Assembly: GCA_013365325.1 (NCBI GenBank)
Contig: JABVXV010000001.1
Coordinates: 1,178,001-1,242,000, forward strand
Length of the DNA: 64,000 nucleotides
Direction of reading: 5' to 3'
Origin: Dipetalonema caudispina
Lineage: Eukaryota > Nematoda > Chromadorea > Rhabditida > Onchocercidae
Under the pieces are notes generated by a model. It worked only from the letters and a program-made list of their open reading frames with translations. It made no database searches and was not told the DNA's origin. The position numbers and the translations under genes were made by a program. Positions 1 to 12,400 of this stretch are shown one piece after another (position 1 is the stretch's first letter; every line of letters begins with the position of its first letter).

Positions 1-265
1 ACTCTCTTAGTACACTTTACTGAAAGTCGCGAACGAAGCTTCTTCTGTTTTTCAAATTTGTCACATTCCCTTCCACTTATTGTCATTCTTACCAAGCTCA
101 GAATGAAAGCAACGCCTTGAAGGTTGACACTTTTGGGCCCCAAACACAATCTTGATATGCATTGCGTAAAAGCTTTAGCACGAGTAAGTTGTACTTTTAC
201 AATATATGTTTAAGATGTGAGAAAAAAGAAGCAATATACAAACAGAAACAGATATCAGCAAATAC

Positions 266-456
266 TTTTGTAATTGGACCAGGAGTTGCCTGGAAACGAG
301 ACTGCAACAGTGATTCCTGAAAACCACGAATCGGTGAATCACGGCTTGGTGTTGATCTAGCGGACTTGGTGAATGTTTCCATCGTATCATATGCATCCTT
401 GGGTCGGACATCGTCATAGAAATTGCGCTGCAGGTCGAGATTCGTTCGTCCTTTGG
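266..456 (-). CDS. vab-10: vab-10 C-terminal tail, first exon after GAR (continues off window)
   Basis: The exon follows acceptor CTTTTTAG and starts [16 protein letters not shown] (first codon split with the GAR exon). It runs 64 codons into a Ser/Thr/Pro/Arg-rich tail ([15 protein letters not shown]) to the donor AAA|GTATTT. Basic, Ser-rich tails after GAR in this family carry SxIP-type EB-binding and GSR sequences; here SRDSPIRG is only loosely similar. No stop codon is reached, so the protein continues beyond position 1. Positions 1-265 look intronic. Confidence 0.87.
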
Positions 457-3400
457 CTAAAAAGTTATATCGCGAAATAAGTTGCAATAAAAAAAAGTTT
501 CCAATATACCAAGGAAGTACTCTACACACGTGGAAGAAATTTTCCGGTACTTACCACGACAAGGATCATGTTTATGTAGAAATTCCTCCAAAGCGACCCA
601 ACCACCACCTACTCGAACCATAACTGTTGATCGAAGAATACGGACCATACGCTTAATTTGCGTTTCACCGAACTGAAAAACTTGATAGTCTGACACAAAG
701 AGTGTCAATAGCATGTCTTACGACGCATATGGAAGGGAAAGCGAAGAGGGAAAGAAGTATAAATATCTCTAAATTAATCTCTTCCATCATGAAACTGAAT
801 TCATCAAAATGGTTGATGTAACTGCGAAGTATGTTGAAATCTCTATTTAAAAGTTTTCAAGAAGCCATCAGCATATAATAATATGCCTAGTGACGATGTA
901 AATTAATTTCCACATACTAATCATCTTGAACTGTCATCAGTATACTAATTTGCAACATTTCACAACGTTTCATCAAATAATTTATGCAATTTTCCTAAAC
1001 TAAACTAGAAAGTTCTACGATTCAGGAATTTCGAAACACATCCGGCGATATACAGATTCCATCAATTCCAAATAAGAGAAATTCTGAACTAATCGCAACT
1101 ATTCTAACATCCACTTAAGGTTAGTTTACAAAATATAGCGCCTATGGATAACTGTCAACCAAATTTATTTTGCTTCTCTTGCATTTCCAATATTTTACTT
1201 GATAATATTTTGTGAAACATTCTAATTAATATGACATATTCATGTGGATGAGCTTCAGTGATTCCTGTGGAAGGACAAAGAAAATTCCCAACGATACTAA
1301 CACGAACGGCCTGAAGCAAATCGAATGTCTTCATAAAATACATTGCATGAAACGGTAAAGATCACTTCTACCACCAAAAGCCTTTTGGACAATATATAAT
1401 GTCCCAACAAGCTCCAACCTATGTGTTTAAAATAAACTCAAATATAACCTCAAAAAATGACAACATCAATTTTTTCGGCGAGGAATATATTATTAAGGAT
1501 ATTACTATTCTCCTTAATAATTCTAATCCTTCTCATTAGTCAGTTTGCACATGCCTTTCCATTTCACAACCACTTATCAAGATAAAAATTTGTAATTAAG
1601 CTCATGGTATAGTTGAACTGATTAAAATAGATCGCTAGCAAAGAAAAAATCAGATAAAAAACTTACGCGATAATGTCCATCGCCCACTTTCTGAATCTTA
1701 TATCGATTAATGCAGTTACATCTTTCCGTCTGCCTTACAACCTCCTCTGTGATCTTTTCACTGTCCGTCTTTTGCTTCATCGGTAATTTCTAGAAGGAGT
1801 AGGAAGTTAAACAAATGCTAAATAGGTAAAATTGCAGTTTATCGAAAATATCAAAGGAGCTATCTCTTCAGTAGAGTTACCGTAAAAACCTACTTTCGAA
1901 AACTCGGAGCGAAGTTTCGCCATAAATTCTTTTGAATCAATCATTCCATCACCTTTGTCAAACTCGTCCGCGACTTTCTCCATTTCTAGTCGAGTAGTAG
2001 GGAATTCTAAAATTAAATTTGAACTCTAGTCCACTTTTGAGGATTTCAACAAAAGCTATAAGTGTGAAACGAATGATACAAGAAAGACTCACTGGATGCT
2101 ATGATACCATCAATAAAAGCAGCTCGTGGTACTCGTCCGGTTCCACTTTTATCAATTCTTCTAAACAGATCGGAAATTCGAGCTTTTCCAGAATCAGTCC
2201 ATTCCAAATATCGTTCACGCCATTCTTCGAATGAAAATGACTCCAGTCTTTTCACCTTAAAATTTCCAAAACTGCATAAATTTGAACATTACAACTTTGC
2301 AATATATAGATCTGATCAAAACCTAGCAAAATATACTTTATTTCGCTTTCGAGTATTTGCTATCCAAAAAATAATGACTAAGATGAAGAAACAAAGGTAT
2401 GTCAGGATTCTAACAACCAACCTTACGTTAGGGCACAGCAAAGAGAATCCAAAACTCTACATTAAAACACTTGGTAGATCACATTAATCGTGATTTTAAT
2501 ATCCTAAATCTATTTCTTTCTTCATCGTAAATAATCATTATCACTTTTATGGATTTGATTAGAAATCCTACAATGAGGAACGAAAATCCACGTTCAATGA
2601 CTAAGGAAAGCGATATCATAATGATAAAGATAACTTCGATAAGGGAATACAATTGTGATAAAAGATGTGAAGTGGAAATTGACAACCGCAAATAAAGGCC
2701 AAAAAATTTAACCTCCTCCAAATAATCTTTCATTTCGCGTAACTGGCGGCCATAATCCATTGAGTCTATCCATAGTTTTTTCCATCTGCTGGAGAGTTGG
2801 TCAGACTTAGGATGCCGTACACGATGTTCATGCCTAAAAAATAAGAGTATAATAACGTTGGAATAACATTAGCATTACAGTAATACCATAAGCATTATTA
2901 CTTGAACTCATACCTTTGAAGTGCTTTGCCACCTTTCTTTTTCACTTTCTCCTCTACAGCAAGCGTTCGTCGACTTTTTGTTGCTTCATCAACTAATCCT
3001 TGTTTTTCCCGTAAAGATGTCTCGAATTGTTCGTGATCCTCAATAAGTCTAAAACTATGAAGAACCGATAAAAAATTGCATGAAACTAGATTTGTCTCTT
3101 CTTGCTGCATGTTAAAATCATCTTTTTCAAGTTTATCACTAGCTGAAGACTTATAAATGTAAGGGGATGGACCTGTTAAGAGCATCTATTTCCTGCGGCA
3201 ACGATGTCTCATTAAACACCTTCAGTTCAGTACTTCTTTCTTCAATATACTTCAGCAAATCAGCAATCATTTTTTCTCTAGCACGAAGTTCGTTCAGCTG
3301 CTAAAATCAAGGAACATTTAGAAAAACGAAAACATGATAAAGAAATTCCAAAATTCTTATTTTGATCTTTTTTAAAGGAAACAATTTTCTCTTCAGCTTC

Positions 3401-6400
3401 AATAAAGTCGAGATTTCTAACGATTTCCAAGTTCAAGTAACTAAAACCAACCAATTTGGGACTTCTGGATGAACTTGAGTAATTGAGCAAATTTTGGTAA
3501 AGACGTTTTAATGATAATTCCAACACTAACCATCTCTAAATCATCTCTCTTATTATCAACTGCATTCGTTACTTCATCCCATCGATTTTGTAATACTTTC
3601 AACCAGTACTTCATCGGTTGTTCTGCAGATGGATGACATTTGGACTGTATATCTTCCCCAGCTTTCTTGATGGACTGCATTATTGGCTTTTTATCATCCA
3701 TTTCTTTGTTTAGTTGTGCCACTTCATCCATTTGCTCCAAAATTTCACTCTCACCTTCAGCTGTTTGACTCTAAAAGTGTTTGATTAACACTGTTCATCA
3801 TATCTATGATATCTTCCTCCATACCAGTTACAGTGCTTTATTGCCCCACTGAATTCTTTTGAGGAGTTACTGACTAATGGTTTATGGAATTGTATTTAAT
3901 CATAACATCCAATATTTTCCGAAACTTCTAAGTTTGATTGTTTCATCTTTTAATCTTAAACAATCTTTAATATATTGGTGCATGGCAGTAGCCCAAGAAA
4001 GGAAGATATCGTAACGAGCATTTCAATAACCCCGAAAATAATGCAGTCTAAATCCGAGGAAATATCAATTTATTTTATATAAATAAACAGAAAAACATGC
4101 CTTTGTTCTTAATCTTGCTTCAATCTTTGGTAAAAAATCCAAAAATTCGTGAATTTCATCACTGAAATTTTTGGCAATGTCGTAAGAAATTTTCAGTTCT
4201 TCCTCTCTTTTTTTTGCCAATTCTTCTAGAAGCATCCAGTCCTCATTTACTTTCTCTACCTTCTCTTTCAGACCATCCAACGAATCATCCGTTTCTTTTT
4301 CCAGCATCTAAAATATTAGCATAATATGGATTAATCAAATTTTGTTCACTAAGTTGCAGAGAAAGAAGAATATAATATTCCCAAAAACTGAAATCATAAA
4401 AAATATTCCAACAAAACCTGCTGCGCACGCTCCTTCACTGAATTCAACGTATCCCGATGGGCATCTATTTGTTCCTTTAATTCTTTATGCCTCTCACGTA
4501 ATTTGCTTACTGTCTCCAAATCACCATACACCGAAATCCTTTCTATATTCTTCAGATTAGGCAAAGACTTTTCGAGCCATTCTCGGAGTGAGGATAAAGC
4601 CTCATCAAACTGTCCACATGCCAATAATGCATCCTCGATTGATCGCTGCCTGCAATACGATAGAATGAAGAACTAAGAACTTCCATTAATTTTCTTATTA
4701 TCATCAAGAATGTCGATCTTTCATTATATTGCACTTCTTTGCCGTGACATGAGTTCACAAATGAACTATCACTATTAAACTTCTACATTTAATTCACCCA
4801 GTTAAAAATCACTGAACTATAGGAATAATGACAAAAAAAATAGTATTAAGGAATCAAATACAAATTTAGTTTAATATCGCTTAAAATCATTCCTAAATTA
4901 ACTGAAACTAACCAAANNNNNNNNNNNNNNNNNNNNNNNNNNNNNNNNNNNNNNNNNNNNNNNNNNNNNNNNNNNNNNNNNNNNNNNNNNNNNNNNNNNN
5001 NNNNNNNNNNNNNNNNTCATTGATGCCAATTACTCCTTAATAGAAAAATGATACAATCTTTCACTTTAAAACTTCAAAACCAAACGATTTAAGTTGGTTC
5101 TACTTTTCATCCTATAATTCTGCTGCTGAATGTTTTATCTGCAATCGAAGGCAAAGAAATATGAAGGACAAAATCCTCTGTAAAATGAAGTGACTCGTTT
5201 TCGCTCTATTTTCCCACCTGTTAAGGTAAATTCTTGTCCTCTTACCTCTATCAAGGTCATATTTTTTAAGTAGTGGAGTGGTAATAAAAATATGAGTACA
5301 ATTCCTTGTATGATATCCATTATCATACAAACACAACATTTGAATGCGTATACAGTTGAGAAATGCATTTCTCTTATTTTGTCCTGTTAATTTAAATGAT
5401 TACTAGCATCTCAATAATAAGCAGAACCATAGAGTACTTGAAGCTATGTCACTACATTGGACGGCTAGAAATCGAGGAAACGAAGTTGAAAAGCTGGAAG
5501 TTCAAAACTCCCTCACTGAAATACATACCTACACCTTAATATTATTTTATCTTTCCTTCCTGAATGATTAAAAAAGACGAAGCTTTAGTTCCTGACAAGC
5601 TGAGAACAAGGAAGCGTCCCACTAATTTGCTGAGAATTCATCCATCGAAAAACAATCCCTATTTATAGTCCAAGATGTTGACTCCTAAATGTAGCGGTAG
5701 TCTAATCTATGATTCTTTTTCTTTTGTCATTTTAAAAGTGACTGAAGCACAGTCATTTCATCATCAAAAAACTTTTCACGAATAGTGTCAATTCATCGAA
5801 AATGTGTTTTTGTGTAGAGATAAAAAAATATATACCTGCGCATACTGATCATCAATCCATTTAAGGCTGGAAGTTATCCAGTCGACTACTTGAATGTGTG
5901 ATTCAAAGTAAAGTCGTGATTCTTGTAATGCGAGGTCTAATTGTTTCATTCGATCAGCACACCTCGAAGCAACTTTATCGAAACGATGCTTAGCCGAAAC
6001 AAGCAAATTCTTGATTGGTATTGCATCCTTTTTTTCACAATAATATTGTAATTTGGTGCCTTTGCTGTTCAAATCACTCATTAATTCTCGGTAATGTGAC
6101 ACCTGAAACACGGTGACGATATAAGTTAAATCAATGTAGCATACAGAGTGAAACAGATTTCCAATTCAGATGTACACATCAATGTAAATATTGCGCGCAA
6201 CTGAATTGGAAATAAACTTCAGTACATCGCCACCATTTGTACCATTCGTCATGCCCCGGTTCACTATCTTAATCTTAGATTGTTGATGAAGAAAATTCCT
6301 TTAAGGTCCACCAAACAGCTACACTTTTGTTGCCACCAAAATTTTACCTCAGCTTGAAATTTGATGTGTTCGTTCATCTGCTTTTCTACAGTATCAGGGA

Positions 6401-9400
6401 TCCTTGATACATGTTCCAAACAACCTAAATAGCTTTCTGCTGAGTTTAACCAATCGTTCATTGCCGTCATAGAAGAATGAAGCTGCTCAGCTTCTGTCAA
6501 TGCAATTCTCAACTTTTGCTCTCTATCCCCAATCTTGTCTTGCACCTGCAGAGAAAAAAAAATCATTTAATTGAATTTACTGTAAAGTTGGAAAATATTA
6601 AGTTCGTAATTACTGCAACTTAATAATTAATCATTTACTACCAATCTACTTAAGGTTGAAAAAAGATTCTAGTAGGACTTTTTTTCCAAAATCAAAATTT
6701 ACTCAAATAAATTTCTTATTTACCTGAATCCACTTTTTTGTCAACTGCGCCCCCCGCTGCGCAATCCATGAATCCCGATCACTATCAGATAGATATTTCG
6801 TTGCTGTTTCCAAATGCGCTTCTAGTGCAGGTCGATTCTGCTCAATTTCAGCCTGCAATTTTGGAAATTTTTATAGAATAAAAAAATCTCAAAAAAGGAG
6901 AGAAATAAGCTAAAAAGTGAAGGAACAAAGATGATTAAGAAAACAGAAAACCTTTAAAACGAAGAAATCATCAAGTTGTGCTTGTGCGGTTTCCGGCAAA
7001 CCACCCGTTGGTTTCATATGAGACAAATCCGCATCTTTATCTTGAAGCCACATGGCCCAGCGATCTACTTCACTGCCCAGATTTTCAGCAGCTTTCCGAG
7101 CGTCGTCCAACTATAATTCTAAGTTTTATCCCTGCAGTATTAAATTCCGAAATCCAAACTGAGGACTATTAAAGGGTATTTTGACCTCTAAAAGTAACAA
7201 GAATCAAGAAGCGAGAGAGAAGGAGGAAATGGATGGGACTTGGATTTTTACAAGTTATATGCAGTGAGACTTCATGTGACTCACATATAATTAATTTCGA
7301 ATAAGCTCATTTCCAAATGTTACCACTTCTTGAATATAAATAAGAAGTACAATGTTCAGTCTAACATTAAATTATTGGACAGTTGAATAAACTGATCCTA
7401 TCAATTCGCTGAAAAAAAAAAAAAAAAAAAAAAAAAAAAACAAAACCCATTCAAACCAAATCAGGGCGTTCTCAGGAATAATACTGAAATAGTGTGAATA
7501 ATTATCACCTGCACCCAAATATCCTCCAATTTATCGACCAGCATATGCCAGTTTGAATTCAACTTATCGATCATCGGTTGGGTTGAGCTTGCAGCACTCG
7601 GATCAGCAGCAATAATCCGTTTAGCGGCACTATTCAAAGTATCCACGCTGGCTTCATGTACCAGGATTTCATTTTGTATTACTCTATGTTTACAAACTTC
7701 CACTTCCGCTTCCTTAATACTGATTGGTCGAGAATTGATCTGAAATTAGTTGGTCGTTAGGGTTACAACAGGCGAAGGCAAACTTCTACAGTATCAGGCA
7801 AAAAAAAAGAACTGACACTACGATGGTACATTCACATTGTAAAAACACTTTTTGAGAAGTATTCAAGAAAATTGTTGTTTTAGTATCTTACTTTCTGCAA
7901 TATTTGAGTGTGATGAACTCAATTAATGTACAACTTTTAAGATTTTGTGGAAAGAGAATAGCACGAAAAGAAAGAAAACAAACTTCATTCAAAACATGCT
8001 GCGTTTTTTCGATCCAAATCATCAGTTGTTCATATGCCTGTGAGAATTGTCCCATTTCCAACAATGCTTTTTCCATCCTTTGTTGTCGTTCATTTAATAA
8101 TGCGTACAACTAAACTAGCTTGTGATTGATGATAATAAATATTAGAAACATAAATAAAAGTAATCTGTGGCACTGTCTATTGTATGGAAAGAGAAATAAT
8201 GCTTTTCATCTCGATTTTCTCAAACATGCAGCCTTGTACATGCACACTGCATGATTAATCTGATTGTACTGTGTTGCGGTAGGATCTAAAGATACCCATT
8301 TCACATATTTGAAAGAAGTGAAAAAATTCTAGCTCATACTTAAACGATTCTGCCGTTGGACCCTCATCGAAATGAAGAGATAGCTATGATATAACCCTCT
8401 CCTTCTTTCGTTTTCAAATGCTAAATTAGATTCTTCAAATGAACAAATGTAATCAAATATTCTAGGTTAGCGGGCTTGAATAGGGAATTTTAGTTTTATT
8501 TCTTTATTGCTTGGATTTGAGAATTTTTCAAAGTCAATATGAAATCACGCAATGTAAGTACCAGAGAATTGCAGATTAGATCCAAAACCAAGACATTTCT
8601 ATGGAGATTTGAAGAACAGGCTATTTAAAAGGGCCACTTATTTTAAAACCGTTCCGGAAACTTCATTTAAAAAAATTGATTTGAATCCATATAAAAAAAT
8701 ATTTAAATTGTAACAAAGACGACTATATTTTGATCATAAACTTCAAAACTGAATAAACGTAAAATCAATTAGCACTACCAATCTTAAATTTGATTCTTCG
8801 CAGTAAAATTTGTCGTGCTAAATATGCCTATAGCTAACTAAGTGCAACATCCTTATGTTTAGATTCTGAATATACAAGAACAGAACCGTAGTGTCATTTG
8901 ACAGCAATGCTGTTCTACAACCTATCATATTGATATGTAATAGATTGCCAGGTCAATACATGTAGACCCGGTAATTGTTGAGTAAGATAATACAGAAAAA
9001 GTTTGGCAGTTGACACAGTTAGTTTCCTAAACAAATGAACAGCCTTATTTGGGTGAAGTCTTGCCAGCAACGTGAGATCAGAGTGGATAAATGCCTCTAT
9101 TGATTTCATAATACTCAGTTAAACAGCCAAATGTATACTAACTCTATTCCAACGAGTATTTAGGTCATTGATGGGGGCTCTGATGCTTGCAGATTGTTGT
9201 GCAGTACTACCAACAAAAAGGCTTGCACATAGCTGATTCAATTGTTCCTTCTCCAGAGCTTTCTCATCCAGTAATGACCGTAAATCACCCAGAGCAGCAA
9301 GCTGTAAAAAAGATAAAATATGAGATGAAATCTACAAAAAAAAAAAAAAGATTCTAAATAGCTGCTCTGTTCTAACAATTGAAAGTAAACTTCTAGAAAA

Positions 9401-12400
9401 TTAAAAGTTAAATGTGTACCTCATTTCTAATATCACTAGATGATGTGCTAGTATCACGATCTAACTTGAATACTTCAGCTTCCGTTTCTCCTACCCAATT
9501 TATCAGCACTGTTAATAAATCATGGAATTCCATTGCTTTCTCCATGGCCTCAGCCAGATCTGATTCCCTGAAATTGTCTATATGTTGCTCTTCTATAATA
9601 TTAAGTTATACTCCTATGAACACCTGGCTCCACAATTAACTAACTTGAATAATGCGAAAAAAAAAACTACAATTAGAACTTACTTTCGCTCGCACATGCC
9701 AGTTACCGCAATCCAACCTCCTTCAACATCGTTCAATTGCTGTTCTACATGAGTCTTTTCCTCTTCGGCAACCACATCACATAGGTCACGTCCAGTGATA
9801 CGCAATTTATCCATAATTTCCGGTTTGATTTCTCGCATTTCACTTTTAATTGCCTATAATAAGAAGTGAATTATTTTCTTGATCCTCATGCTGTCTTCTT
9901 TCACAAAGTTATAATGATTTGTGTTGGATTTTTACAACAAATCTTATTTCAATTTTAAACTTTAATAAAACAAGCAATCGACAAACTAGGAGGGCGTTTC
10001 GTTGCTGCTCAATAGTCGCTGGCTCTCCAAGAGCAGGTTGTATTCCTTCAATGCGCAAGCGCAATTCGTTAAGCGCTTTCTGATACGACTTCAATTCATA
10101 CCAAAACCGTTCTGCTTTAGCTAGCGTATCTTCTAAGACATTTTCTCTTGTCGTAACACCTTTCATTAGTTCTTCCCACAACACATCAAGTTCTTTGATT
10201 TTAATGCTGATTTCTGCAGAAAAAGAAAGATTTCATAATAGTTATTACAGGATTTCCATGAAGCTTCCAAAAATACTATAATTTACATTACTTTTTTAGT
10301 ATGTAATAATGTTTTCGATATATTAATGTATTCAATTATCAATATCAATGGTCACACCTGCAGCTCCAGCATCATTTGGTTTTGCATTCGCCAGAATCTC
10401 CTCGGCATTTTCTTTCACTGACTTCAGTATACCTTCTTTATGTTTAAGCTGTTCCATCAGAGAACGATTATCCATAATTTGTGATTTGATACGTTCTGGG
10501 TCAGCTAGTATTGGTTCGGGATTTCGAATCTGTACAATGCATATGAAAATTGTTAACCACTGAATAAAGTTGCATATTTAAGAATAGATAATATTTGTTA
10601 TAACTACTTGTAAATATCAATGTGTATACCTGCATGGCAACACCATCTAGATTTGCCAAGACAACATCCAATCTGTCTGTGAATTGACTGCTCTGTTCAA
10701 TTGCAGTTTCAAGTGCCTCAGCTCGCTGACGAACAGCATCTCGAGCAGCGAAGAACCGTTCGTCTAAGCCTTCAGCTATTTTCTGGAGCTGTATTTCATC
10801 TTCTGAACCACATAATTCACTCAGAGCAGTGACATTTCTGTGAAAACGATCCATCAATGGTTTGTGTGATATGATCGAATGCTGTAACTTCTAAAAAAAC
10901 TACGTGTCAACATAAAATTAGTGATATATTGAATCTTCACAAATGAGACCAGTCAAGATTCTAAGAAATTCTGAGGAATCTGTTAAAAAATTCAGAGCCA
11001 AATGAGCACGAGGTAAATGTGACTTATTGATCCTACTACCCATTTTCTTCGAATTGAAGTATTTTACCAACGTTTTTCTGAATAAATTAGCTTCATGGCT
11101 AATATTTTTCTTACTACGTGGTTTTGGCGCAGCTAGGCTGAGCAAAGTTTCGGAACTAAAATGATTGAATCAATTTAATATTTATGCTGTATCTACAGCA
11201 GTCTTATAACTGAAAAAAAAAAAACGTCCCATTTCGCCTGCATTCTTTAATATTTCGTCGAGTTTTTTAAAATTAGCAACTTTACTTCATCGCAATTTAT
11301 GTATGTCAGATATTTATTCAAGAAACATCCAGCAGGCTATATTAATAACTTCAAGTAAAAGTACTTTAAATAAGATATATGTGATTTAATTAAGTAGCCA
11401 AGAATATTGCTGTTTCAACTGGGCATGAAAATTTTACAGTATTGTGGACTTGCTGTTGCATCAGCTGATCTCGTTGATGTCCTGTTGTAACGGGTGGACA
11501 GTTTTCAATTTCGTTTTCCACATTTTCTAACCAGGAATGCAATTCACCAAATGACTGATCGATTTCAAGGCATAATGCCAGAGCTTGCTCCAATTTAGCC
11601 AACCTTTCATCACCCAACTGGGTTACATCAGCCGAAAGAGTTCGTCCAGTCTAAATGGAAATCGCATAACACTTTACTGTCATACGAAATATGCGCACTT
11701 ACATACCTGCTATACCTGCGAATAGGTAGGTAATCGGCATAACAGCGAATAAGTCAATTATTAAAAATTCCATTTTATACGAAATATTCTCATCTCGTTA
11801 TCAGTGCTATTTTTTCCACTATTCTACTCATTCTAAGCGATGAATAGCGTCTGCACTAATTAACCTCAATTTTGTTTCCGAGCAATAAATCTTGACCATT
11901 AGCTTCACCACCCAAAGCACGGACAACTTTATGTGCATCTGCAACTGCATCTCGCAGTCTTGCTTTCATTACTGCAATATCATCGTTCATCTGCTTTTGA
12001 TTTTTGAGCTGCTTTTTGACGTAATCTGGATCTACTTCCGGTGCTGCACTCTGCAACACAGACCAGGCTTAGCGACTGTACTATAGGTAACCGTTGAGAT
12101 TTGAAAAAAATTGATTTTAAGAATTTCTTCTTAGAATCTTCTGAGATTTTTAATGGAAAAGAAACCGGAAAAAAATAAACACAAAATAAAAAAGTTGCAG
12201 TAGGATGAATAGTGTAGCAAAGAATTATATTGACTAAAATATTCCCATAAGTCATCAAAATACCTGCATTAAACGTTCATGAGCATCAGCAAACCATTCA
12301 TTAAGATAGTCTAATTCATCAAGAACTTGCCGACTTTGCTTCTCAACCGACGTTAGTTTATCACCTTTACGCGTAATCTGAAAGTGATTCAGCATTTGTT

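Noticed and set aside
1155..1343. Minus-strand 62-codon frame between the two GAR exons
   Set aside because: The GAR exons already join in frame (HYR to FGETQ); inserting this would break the domain, and it ends in a stop.
5017..5830. Search for the missing spectrin helices in the sequence beside the N gap
   Set aside because: No frame with spectrin character, correct phase and splice sites was found on either side, so no exon is claimed there.
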